Assembly: GCF_024710845.1 (NCBI RefSeq)
Contig: NZ_JANJTZ010000020.1
Coordinates: forward strand, 1 to 41,496
Length of the DNA stretch: 41,496 nucleotides
DNA from: Mesorhizobium sp.
GTDB taxonomy: Bacteria > Pseudomonadota > Alphaproteobacteria > Rhizobiales > Rhizobiaceae
Direction: 5' to 3'
Below are positions 16,381 to 24,011 of this stretch, in pieces (position 1 is the stretch's first letter; each line of letters starts with the position of its first letter). The position numbers and the translations under genes were made by a program. A model generated the notes under the pieces. The model worked only from the letters and a program-made list of their open reading frames with translations. It was not told the origin of the DNA and made no database searches.

Positions 16381-17967
16381 ATGAACGCAGTCTTGCAGGA
16401 GCAGGATTCGGGCGATGCCGGCCGCATGCGCCGGTCGGGAGGACGCGAGGCCCGTCGCGCCATGCGGGCGGCACCGCTGGCGGAAGATGTACGGCCGATC
16501 CGGCCGGGCATGGAAGGCGGTCGCTACACGCCGCTCGCCGCCAGCGACCTGGAGCGCATCCACGAAGCGGTGCTGACCCTTCTGGAAACCGTCGGCTTTG
16601 CCAATGCGATCCCGTCCTGCATCGAAACCTGCACGAAGGCGGGTGCGACGCTTGGTGAAGACGGCCGACTGCGTTTCCCGCGCCCGCTCGTCGAGCACAC
16701 GATCCGGATCGCCGCGCGCAACTTCACGCTCCACGGCCAGGATCCGAAACATGACATGCTCGTGCAGGGCAAGCGCGTGCATTTCGGTACCGCCGGTGCC
16801 GCCGTCCATGTGGTGGACGTCGAAAAGCGCGAATACCGTGAATCGCTTCTGCAGGACATCTACGATGCCGCGCGCATCGTCGAGACGATGGACAATATCC
16901 ATTTCTTCCAGCGGCCGATGGTGCCGCGCGACGTCGTCGACCCCTTCGACATGGATCTCAACACGCTCTACGCCTGCGTGACCGGCACGACCAAGCATGT
17001 CGGCACGTCGTTCACGGTCGCCGACAATGTCGGCCCGGCGCTGGAGATGCTCTATGCGATCGCCGGTGGCGAGGAGAAGTTCCGCGCCCGGCCCTTCGTC
17101 TCCAATTCCAACTGCTTCGTCGTGCCGCCGATGAAGTTCGCCGAGGATGCCTGCGGCGTCCTCGAAGCCTGCGTGAAGGGCGGCATACCGATCCTGCTGC
17201 TCTCGGCCGGGCAGGCCGGCGCGACGGCTCCGGCCGCGATCGCCGGCGCGGTGGTCCAGGCCGTCGCCGAGGTTCTGGTCGGCCTCGTCTACGTCAACGC
17301 GTTGAAACCGGGACATCCCTGCATCTTCGGCACCTGGCCGTTCGTTTCCGACCTGCGCACCGGTGCCATGTCGGGCGGTTCGGCCGAGCAGGCGCTGTTG
17401 ACGGCCGCCTGCGCGCAGATGGCGCAGTTCTACAATCTTCCAGGCGGGTCCGCCGCCGGCATGGCCGATTCCAAACTGCCCGACATCCAGTCCGGCTACG
17501 AGAAAGGCATCACCAACGTTCTGGCGGGCCTCTCCGGCCTCAACCTGATCTATGAATCTGCCGGCATGCACGCCTCGCTGCTCGGGTTCTGCCTGGAGAG
17601 CCTGATCATCGACAACGACATGCTGGGCCAGTGCCTGCGCTGCGTGCGCGGAATCGACGTCAGCGACACGGCGCTGTCGGTCGACGTCATCACTGATGTC
17701 TGCATCAACGGGCCGGGACACTATCTCGGCCACGGCCAGACGTTGAAGCTGATGCAGACGGAGTATTTCTATCCGGCGGTCGCCGACCGCTTCAGCCCGA
17801 AGGAATGGAACGAGAAGGGCCGGCCGGACATCCTGCAGCGCGCGATCGCGGAGAAGAAGCGGATTCTGTCGACGGTCTTCCCGGACCATATTCCGCGCGC
17901 GCTCGACGATGCGCTGCGGGCGCGGTTTTCCAACATCCTGCTGCCGCGCTCCGGCATGGGGGGCTGA
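16381..17967 (+). CDS. MttB-family methylamine/quaternary amine methyltransferase, non-pyrrolysine type
   Basis: A 528-residue member of the trimethylamine methyltransferase (MttB, COG5598) superfamily. The family look is clear in RPGMEGGRYTPL, VHVVDVEKREYRESLLQDIY, HFFQRPMVPRD, TKHVGTSF and the C-terminal NGPGHYLGHGQTLKLMQTEY then FYP. The frame has no internal TAG, so it lacks pyrrolysine; members without it can demethylate betaines such as glycine betaine to a corrinoid protein. No corrinoid protein or partner methyltransferase is present here, so the substrate is open. ATG 16381 (GGGGAACCAGTC before it) is preferred; GTG at 16321 would add 20 residues. The position after the MocR regulator suggests control by an amino compound. 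It ends 12 bases before the convergent flavoprotein gene. Confidence 0.85.
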   Translation: MNAVLQEQDSGDAGRMRRSGGREARRAMRAAPLAEDVRPIRPGMEGGRYTPLAASDLERIHEAVLTLLETVGFANAIPSCIETCTKAGATLGEDGRLRFPRPLVEHTIRIAARNFTLHGQDPKHDMLVQGKRVHFGTAGAAVHVVDVEKREYRESLLQDIYDAARIVETMDNIHFFQRPMVPRDVVDPFDMDLNTLYACVTGTTKHVGTSFTVADNVGPALEMLYAIAGGEEKFRARPFVSNSNCFVVPPMKFAEDACGVLEACVKGGIPILLLSAGQAGATAPAAIAGAVVQAVAEVLVGLVYVNALKPGHPCIFGTWPFVSDLRTGAMSGGSAEQALLTAACAQMAQFYNLPGGSAAGMADSKLPDIQSGYEKGITNVLAGLSGLNLIYESAGMHASLLGFCLESLIIDNDMLGQCLRCVRGIDVSDTALSVDVITDVCINGPGHYLGHGQTLKLMQTEYFYPAVADRFSPKEWNEKGRPDILQRAIAEKKRILSTVFPDHIPRALDDALRARFSNILLPRSGMGG

Positions 17968-17979
17968 CGACAGTCCGCC

Positions 17980-18948
17980 CTACGCTGCCATCGCCCGGGG
18001 GGAGAGGCCGAGCCTGGCCCGCGCCGCGTCGTATTCGCGGGCAAGCCGGTCGACCAGTTCGCCGGCCGGCACGATTTCCTTGACCGCGCCGATGCCCTGG
18101 CCGCAGCCCCAGATTTCCTTCCAGGCCTTGGCCGAACCGAAATCCATCTTGGACGGATCGGATTCCGGCAGATTGTTCGGGTCCATCCCCTGCGCGGCGA
18201 TCGAGCCCTTCAGATAGTTGCCGTGCACCCCGGTGAAGAGGTTCGAATAGACGATGTCGGCGGCGTTCGACTCCACGATCATCTGCTTGTAGGCGTCGAC
18301 GGCGCGCGCCTCCGTCGTCGCGATGAAGGGCGAACCGATATAGGCCATGTCGGCACCCATCGCCTCCGCGGCGAGGATCGCTCCGCCATTGGCGATGGCA
18401 CCCGACAGGAGGAGCGGGCCGTCGAACCACTGGCGGATTTCCTGCACCAGCGCGAAGGGAGAGAGCGTGCCCGCATGCCCGCCGGCTCCGGCAGCGACCG
18501 CAATCAGCCCGTCGGCACCCTTCTCGATCGCCTTGCGGGCATGGCGGTCGTGAATGATGTCATGCAGCACGATGCCGCCATAGGAATGCACCGCCTGGTT
18601 CACCTCCGGCACGGCGCCGAGCGAGGTGATCACGATTGGCACCTTGTATTTCACGCACATGGAAAGGTCGTGCTCGAGCCGTGTGTTGGACTTGTGCACG
18701 ATCTGGTTGACGGCGAAAGGCGCCGCCGGCCGGTCGGGGTGGGCGCGGTCGTGCGCCGCGAGGGTCTCGGTGATCTCGGCCAGCCATTCGTCGAGTTGGG
18801 CCTCGGGCCGCGCATTGAGCGCGGGGAAGGCGCCGACGATACCTGCCTTGCACTGCGCCAGCACCAGCGGCGGATGCGAGATGATGAAGAGCGGCGAGCC
18901 GACAACCGGGAGTCTGAGGTTCTTTTTCAGGATCTCCGGCAGCGCCAT
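17980..18948 (-). CDS. Nitronate monooxygenase-like flavoprotein (2-nitropropane dioxygenase family)
   Basis: A 322-residue FMN-binding TIM barrel. It shows the N-terminal LRLPVVGSPLFIISHPPLVL, the GIVGAF strand, VLHDIIHDRHARKAIEKGAD, the FMN phosphate/catalytic region AAGAGGHAGTLSPFALV, LSGAIANGGAI and AMGADMAYIGSPFI. The family oxidises alkyl nitronates or acts as FabK-like enoyl reductases; which applies here is unknown. ATG 18948 was chosen because GAGGAG sits six bases upstream; the longer frame is not credible. Directly upstream is the same operator core found at the MerR/beta-oxidation locus, so it may act in acyl-CoA metabolism (inference). Confidence 0.88.
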   Translation of the reverse strand: MALPEILKKNLRLPVVGSPLFIISHPPLVLAQCKAGIVGAFPALNARPEAQLDEWLAEITETLAAHDRAHPDRPAAPFAVNQIVHKSNTRLEHDLSMCVKYKVPIVITSLGAVPEVNQAVHSYGGIVLHDIIHDRHARKAIEKGADGLIAVAAGAGGHAGTLSPFALVQEIRQWFDGPLLLSGAIANGGAILAAEAMGADMAYIGSPFIATTEARAVDAYKQMIVESNAADIVYSNLFTGVHGNYLKGSIAAQGMDPNNLPESDPSKMDFGSAKAWKEIWGCGQGIGAVKEIVPAGELVDRLAREYDAARARLGLSPRAMAA

Positions 18949-18968
18949 TCTCATCTCCTCCGCAGCGA

Positions 18969-19020
18969 TTGACGTGTGCGTAAACGTAATGCTGTCTAGC
19001 AGAACGGCCGTCGCACGCAA
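18969..19020 (-). promoter_or_regulatory. Promoter and MerR-type operator of the nitronate monooxygenase gene
   Basis: On the minus strand TTGCGT (19020-19015) and TAGACA (18998-18993) are spaced by 16 bases and form a candidate promoter. Just beyond it, 18989-18969 reads TTACGTTTACGCACACGTC followed by AA. The core ACGTTTACG and its flanks match the sites at 33569-33585 and 34264-34299. The operator lies immediately past the -10 element, as at the merR promoter, which suits repression. It ends 20 bases before the ATG. Confidence 0.6.
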
Positions 19021-19154
19021 CCGTCGCACGTGCCCTGCGTTGCTGGTGGACAACCGGCTAAGCCCGGCCCGCCGGGAGCGGTGCAGGTTGATTGCCGCTC
19101 GGTCAGGGGTTAACGATTGCCGGCAGGGCATTGCCCGCAAGGGGGACACGCCGC

Positions 19155-20318
19155 TTGGATCCGATCGAACAGGCGATCAGAAACGCATTCTCGAAGGGCA
19201 ATCCCGAGGATCCGGCCTTCCGCGAGAAGGTTTATCGGTCGGCCAATGCTGCTCTCGAGAAGGCGCTTCAAGCGAACGCGTCGATTTCGGCCGATGCGGC
19301 CGAGCGTCGCCGCAAGAGCCTGCTGGCGGCGGTAACGAGTATCGAATCCGAATTCGTACCCGCCGTGGAAGCCATGGTTCCATCGGCCTCGGCGCCGGAA
19401 GCGATGACGGTCCCGCCTGTCATGGCTCCAACTGTTTCTGCTGTGGAGGCCGATGCACCCCCCGAGGTGGAGGTGTCCGCCTCTGCGCCGGCGCGCCGCG
19501 AAGAGCCCTCGCTCTATTCCGATCCTCCTCGGACCGGGCCTGCACCGTCACGAGAGGAACTGGTTTCCGACTGGCCGGCGGCCCCCTCGGTCGATCGGCC
19601 GATGCTTGCCGGCGACGCGCCTGCGGCCCAGGCGCAGGAGCGTGTCGCGGACCGCGCCGCGGAAAAGCCGAGGCGCAGTCGTGGGCGCTGGGGCACGGTC
19701 GCCGGGCTGTTCTCCTTCCTGATCATCGTCGGGCTCGCGATCTGGGCGGCGGCGGAATTCGGCCTGCTGAACCTGCCGAACGATGGTACTCAGCCCCAGG
19801 CCTCCGGCACGCCGCAAACCGCTCCCGGGTCGGGGACCGAGGGCGAGCCGCGCAAGCCTGGCGAGGAAGAAGCGCTGGAGAACTGGATCGTCGTGTTCTC
19901 GCCCGACGATCCGACCACAGTCGCGGCAACGGCCGGTGCGAAGGCCGAAGTCATCGAAGGCGGTGGCGAGAAAGCGATCCGCATTTCGTCGGGGCCGTCG
20001 GGCGCTGCTGTCCGCTTCGATGTCGGACAGGGCATCCTGGAACGGATCGCCGGCAAGCATGCAGTCTTCGATGTTGTTGCCCGGACCGGCGATGGACCCG
20101 AGACGCAGATGTCGGTGACCTGCGATTTCGGTGCCCTCGGCGAATGTGGCCGCAACCGCTACGTGGTCGGCACCCAACGCTCGGAATATCTCTTCCAGAT
20201 GGACGTCCCCTCGGCGACGCCCGCCGGCGCTGGCGTCATCGAGATCCAGTCCGACCTCGGAAATTCGGGAAAGTCGGTCGAGATCGTGCAGATCAGGGTC
20301 AGCATCGGCGCCCCCTGA
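19155..20318 (+). CDS. Uncharacterised membrane-anchored protein
   Basis: A 387-residue protein in three parts: a charged helical N-terminus (LDPIEQAIRNAFSKGNPEDP, AFREKVYRSANAALEKALQA), a Pro/Ala/Glu-rich disordered linker (about residues 70-175) and, after one membrane helix (TVAGLFSFLIIVGLAIWAAA, about 180-203), a Pro/Gly/Glu linker and a compact beta-rich C-terminal domain with two cysteines (TCDFGALGECGRN). Topology is probably cytoplasmic N-terminus, periplasmic C-terminus. I recognise no named family. The start is TTG at 19155 after AGGGGGACACGCCGC; no ATG fits. It is divergent from the flavoprotein gene and stops 14 bases before the convergent ligase gene. Confidence 0.75.
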   Translation: MDPIEQAIRNAFSKGNPEDPAFREKVYRSANAALEKALQANASISADAAERRRKSLLAAVTSIESEFVPAVEAMVPSASAPEAMTVPPVMAPTVSAVEADAPPEVEVSASAPARREEPSLYSDPPRTGPAPSREELVSDWPAAPSVDRPMLAGDAPAAQAQERVADRAAEKPRRSRGRWGTVAGLFSFLIIVGLAIWAAAEFGLLNLPNDGTQPQASGTPQTAPGSGTEGEPRKPGEEEALENWIVVFSPDDPTTVAATAGAKAEVIEGGGEKAIRISSGPSGAAVRFDVGQGILERIAGKHAVFDVVARTGDGPETQMSVTCDFGALGECGRNRYVVGTQRSEYLFQMDVPSATPAGAGVIEIQSDLGNSGKSVEIVQIRVSIGAP

Positions 20319-20332
20319 TCAACGCTCCCTGA

Positions 20333-21931
20333 TCAGCCGGGCAACAGTGCCTGCAGCGTTTCAAGTCTATCGGCTTCGGCCGGCGGCTTGTCCCATCTCA
20401 GCCGAGATATCCGCGGAAACCGCATCGCCACGCCTGACCGGTGGCGGGTCGAGCGGTTGAGGCCTTCGAAGGCGATCTCCAGCACCAGTCCGCTCTTCAT
20501 GTCGGCGCGGACGGACCTGACCGGCCCGAACCTCTCGATCGTGTTGTCGCGCACATACTTGTCGATCTGCCGAAGTTCCTCGTCGGTGAAGCCGAAATAG
20601 GCCTTGCCCACCGGCACGAGTTCAGGTGCGGCCTCGTCGCCCGCCCAGACGCCGAATGTATAGTCCGAATAGAAGCTCGACCGCTTGCCGTGGCCGCGCT
20701 GCGCGTACATCAGCACCGCATCGACGGTGAACGGATCGCGCTTCCACTTGAACCACGGTCCTTTCGGCCGGCCCGGTATGTAGGGCGAATCGTGCCGTTT
20801 CAGCATCACGCCTTCGATCACGGGATGCGGCGGCGACATGCGCCTGGCGTTCAGGTCTTCCCAACTCCCGAACGGCACCAGCGGCGACAGGTCGAAGCGC
20901 TCGGGGTCGAGCGAGGCCATCAGCGCCTCCAGCCTTGCCCGCCGTTCCGCGAAGGGCAGGGGCCGCAGATCTTCGCCGCCGACCTGCAAGAGGTCGTAGC
21001 AGCGCATGAAGGCGGGGAATCTCGTCGCGAGCTTCGTCGAGACGCTCTTGCGGTTGAGCCGCTGCTGCAGGTCGGAGAAACTGCCGGTGGCGGACGGAGA
21101 ACCGACCAGAAGTTCGCCGTCGATAGCCGCCTCGAAATCCATCGCCTCGAGCAGATCCGGGAATGCGGGCGCGACGTCGTCTCCGGTGCGCGAATAGAGC
21201 CGGCGAACGCCGCCTTCGCCGGTGGCCTGGACGCGGATGCCATCCCATTTCCATTCCGCCGCATAGTCGGCGGGGTCTGCTGTCTCCAGATCGCGATCCT
21301 CGACCGGATGCGCCAGCATGACCGGCCGGAACATGGCGAGCGCAGCCGAGGCCGGCTTCTCGGCGCGGCCCTCCAGCCAGGCGAACAGCGGCAGGTAGGG
21401 CGGTTTCAGCCCGTGCCACAGTTCCTCGATCTCGTTGGCTTCCTTTCCCCCGAGGTCGGCCAGCGCCTGCTTGGCGAGGCGGGCGGAGACGCCGATGCGC
21501 AGGCCGCCGGTCGTGAGCTTGATCAGGGCGAAGCGGGCCGGAATGTCGAGGCGGTCGAGCAGGTCGGCGAAGATGCGGGGCCCGTCGCTGCGGCCCGCGC
21601 GCTGGAGGGTGGCGACCACCTCCGACAATCGCGGATCGTGGCGCTCCTCCTCGTGGGATGTCTCGGGCCAGACCAGAGAAATCGTTTCCGCTAGATCGCC
21701 GACATAATCATAGGAGTAGCCGAACAGCACGGGGTCCATGCGCTCGGTCACCAATGTCCGCAACATGGCGGGCTTGACCGAAGGAATGTCGAGATCGCCG
21801 GCCAGCGCGGCGAGTGCCAGGCCTCTGTCGGGATCCGGCGTCGTCGCAAGATAGTCGACGAGCAGCGTCAGCTTGCCGTTGCGCGCCGGCGTGAGGACGA
21901 GGCGGTCGAGGAGTTCTGCGAAGCGGCGCAT
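20333..21931 (-). CDS. ATP-dependent DNA ligase of the Lig-Exo-Lhr-MPE repair cluster
   Basis: A 532-residue ligase that seals nicks using ATP. The N-terminal ~200 residues are the helical DNA-binding domain; motif I is EWKWDGIR with adenylated Lys228, followed by LYSRTGDD (motif Ia/II region), DGELLV (motif III), the GVMLKRHDSPY segment (motif IV) and WFKWKRDPF (motif V). The C-terminal OB-fold ends with the EIAFEGLNRSTRHRSGVAMR motif. Bacterial ligases of this type occur in a conserved gene set with an MBL exonuclease, Lhr helicase and phosphoesterase, all present here. The ATG overlaps the exonuclease stop by one base (TGATG). It is distinct from the essential NAD-dependent LigA. Confidence 0.93.
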   Translation of the reverse strand: MRRFAELLDRLVLTPARNGKLTLLVDYLATTPDPDRGLALAALAGDLDIPSVKPAMLRTLVTERMDPVLFGYSYDYVGDLAETISLVWPETSHEEERHDPRLSEVVATLQRAGRSDGPRIFADLLDRLDIPARFALIKLTTGGLRIGVSARLAKQALADLGGKEANEIEELWHGLKPPYLPLFAWLEGRAEKPASAALAMFRPVMLAHPVEDRDLETADPADYAAEWKWDGIRVQATGEGGVRRLYSRTGDDVAPAFPDLLEAMDFEAAIDGELLVGSPSATGSFSDLQQRLNRKSVSTKLATRFPAFMRCYDLLQVGGEDLRPLPFAERRARLEALMASLDPERFDLSPLVPFGSWEDLNARRMSPPHPVIEGVMLKRHDSPYIPGRPKGPWFKWKRDPFTVDAVLMYAQRGHGKRSSFYSDYTFGVWAGDEAAPELVPVGKAYFGFTDEELRQIDKYVRDNTIERFGPVRSVRADMKSGLVLEIAFEGLNRSTRHRSGVAMRFPRISRLRWDKPPAEADRLETLQALLPG

Positions 21932-22941
21932 CAATCCCCCTCGTCTTCGTAGCCGATCAGATGCAGCGGCTGGGCGGTGATGCCGTTCAGGGCGCACCAG
22001 CGGACCAGCGCTTCCTCGCGGCCGTGCGTCACCCAGACTTCCGAGGCGCCGGTCTCGGTGATGGTCGCGGTCAGTTCGTCCCAGTCCGAGTGATCGGACA
22101 GGATGAGCGGCAGTTCGACCCCCCGCTGCCTGGCGCGCTGGCGGATGCGCATCCAGCCCGACGCGAAGCAGGCGACGGGGTCCGGGAATCGCCGCGCCCA
22201 GCGGTCGGCGAAGGCCGACGGGGTTCCGACCACGATCGCGCCTGCGAACTGGTCTTTCGTCCCGGTCTCGATCGTCGCCGGCGCCAGCGGTCCGAGGTCG
22301 ACCCCTTGCGCGACGTAATAATCGCACAGCTTGGCCAGCGCGCCGTGAATGTAGATCGTTTCGCCGTAGCCGGCGTCGCGCAGCAGCCGGATCACGCGCT
22401 GCGCCTTGCCGAGCGCGTAGGCGCCGACGAGATGGGCGCGCTCCGGAAACTGCCTCACCGAGTCCAGTAGCCGCGCGATTTCGTCGACCGGATCGGGATG
22501 GCGGAAGACGGGCAGGCCGAACGTCGCCTCGGTGATGAACACATCGCAGGCGATCGGCTTGAAGGCTGTGCAGGTCAGGTCCGCGCGGCGCTTGTAGTCG
22601 CCCGAGGCGACGATCCGCATTCCGTCCTTCTCGACCGCGATCTGCGCGGAGCCGAGCACATGCCCCGCCGGGTGGAAGGTGACGCGAGCGTCGCCGATCT
22701 GCATCGGCTCGGCCAGCGTTGCCGCCTGCATGGATCCGGCAAACCCTTCGCCGTAGCGGATACCCATGATGTCGAGGGTCTCAGCAGTCGCCAGCACCTT
22801 GCCGTTGCCAGGCCGCGCATGGTCGGCATGGCCGTGTGTGATCAGCGCGCGCTCCACCGGTTTCACCGGATCGATGAAGAAATCGCCGGGCGGGCAGTAA
22901 AGCCCTTCGGGACGGGTGTGCAGCAGATCACGGGCGCGCAT
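21931..22941 (-). CDS. Metallo-beta-lactamase-fold exonuclease of the DNA ligase cluster
   Basis: A 336-residue MBL-fold, beta-CASP-like nuclease. It has the metal motif HGHADH (residues 36-41), HPAGHVLGSAQI with the next His, SGDYKRR with the bridging Asp, and C-terminal SDHSDWDELTATI with a further His, which resembles SNM1/Pso2 or CPSF-type nucleases. It is commonly annotated as a ligase-associated DNA exonuclease. It shares a 1-base stop/start overlap with the ligase gene, so the two should be made together. Metal ligands appear complete. Its ATG at 22941 lies 111 bp from the divergent TPR-methyltransferase gene, and that gap holds both promoters. Confidence 0.92.
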   Translation of the reverse strand: MRARDLLHTRPEGLYCPPGDFFIDPVKPVERALITHGHADHARPGNGKVLATAETLDIMGIRYGEGFAGSMQAATLAEPMQIGDARVTFHPAGHVLGSAQIAVEKDGMRIVASGDYKRRADLTCTAFKPIACDVFITEATFGLPVFRHPDPVDEIARLLDSVRQFPERAHLVGAYALGKAQRVIRLLRDAGYGETIYIHGALAKLCDYYVAQGVDLGPLAPATIETGTKDQFAGAIVVGTPSAFADRWARRFPDPVACFASGWMRIRQRARQRGVELPLILSDHSDWDELTATITETGASEVWVTHGREEALVRWCALNGITAQPLHLIGYEDEGD

Positions 22942-23052
22942 CCCCTAGACATAGGCGATCCGCGCGGAGAGGGAAGCTCACTCCTGTCAGGATCGCGCCC
23001 GGCAACCTTTCCTCTCGTGCGGCGGGGCGAGGTCAGAGTAAGAAGCACCGGC

Positions 23053-23964
23053 ATGAAACAGTTCGACCTCCATTCCGGCGATGCGCTCGCCGACAGGCGC
23101 GCCGACTTCGCCGATATGCTTGTGCAATCGGGCGACCCGGCGGCCGCCGCCGACCTGATGCTGCAGGTGCTCGAGATGGCGCCGGGCTGGGCCTATGGCT
23201 GGTTCCGCCTGGGCGAGATGCACGAGGCCGCGGGTGCGATGGAGCTATCCGCCGAGGCCTTCCGGATGGCGCTGAAACTCGACCCCGAGGATCGTGCCGG
23301 TGCCGCGCTGAAGCTGCATCTGGCTGGCGCCGCGGACGATCCGGCGGCCATGCCCGCAGCCTTCGTCGAAACCCTGTTCGACCAGTATGCGGGAACCTTC
23401 GAAGCGTCGCTCGTGGCGAAGCTCGGCTATTGCGCTCCGGACCTGCTGTTCGTCGCCCTCGCAGAGGTTCATCCGGACCGATTTGCCTGCGTCCTCGATC
23501 TCGGCTGCGGCACGGGGCTCATCGGCGAGCGCCTGCGGCCGGCCTGCGACCGCCTTGAAGGCTATGACCTGTCGGCCGGCATGCTGAAGATCGCGCGCGC
23601 CAAGGGGATCTACGATCTTCTGGAACAGGCCGACCTGACCGCGCTCTCCTTCGACTCGCCTCGCGCAGACCTTGTCGTCGCCGCGGACGTCTTCATCTAT
23701 GTCGGGGCGCTGGAGACCGCCTTCGGACAGGCCCGCGCGATGCTCCTTCCCGGCGGCCTCTTCGCTTTCTCGGTGGAGACGCTCGACGCGACCGACGGCT
23801 TTGCGCTGCGCGAAACGCGGCGATATGCGCATTCGCAGGGCTATGTCGAAAGGTGTCTGGCCGAGGCCGGCTTCCGGCTCGTTTCCGTGTCCGAAGCGAC
23901 GATCCGCAAGGACCGCGAACAAGCGGTGACAGGGATGATCGTGGTGGCCACTCGGACGAACTGA
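23053..23964 (+). CDS. TPR-containing SAM-dependent methyltransferase (COG4976-like)
   Basis: A 303-residue protein. Residues ~16-84 form about two TPR helices (DPAAAADLMLQVLEMAPGWA and YGWFRLGEMHEAAGAMELSA), and from residue ~105 there is a class I methyltransferase with motif I VLDLGCGTGLIGE (147-159), an acidic YDLSAGML strand, DLVVAADVFIYVG (motif II/III) and an LLPGGLFAFSVET strand. The TPR plus methyltransferase order fits COG4976. The target is unknown. It is the first gene of the plus-strand arm, 47 bp before the Lhr helicase gene, so co-transcription is likely. ATG 23053 has only a weak AAGAAG ribosome site; the longer upstream frame overlaps the exonuclease gene and is rejected. Confidence 0.88.
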   Translation: MKQFDLHSGDALADRRADFADMLVQSGDPAAAADLMLQVLEMAPGWAYGWFRLGEMHEAAGAMELSAEAFRMALKLDPEDRAGAALKLHLAGAADDPAAMPAAFVETLFDQYAGTFEASLVAKLGYCAPDLLFVALAEVHPDRFACVLDLGCGTGLIGERLRPACDRLEGYDLSAGMLKIARAKGIYDLLEQADLTALSFDSPRADLVVAADVFIYVGALETAFGQARAMLLPGGLFAFSVETLDATDGFALRETRRYAHSQGYVERCLAEAGFRLVSVSEATIRKDREQAVTGMIVVATRTN

Positions 23965-24011
23965 TCGATCCCCCTTGGCGGCGTCGATGTTCTGCATTAG
24001 TTCTGGGCGCG

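Noticed and set aside
16381-17967. Pyrrolysine (amber read-through) in the MttB-like gene
   Set aside because: The frame is open with no internal TAG.
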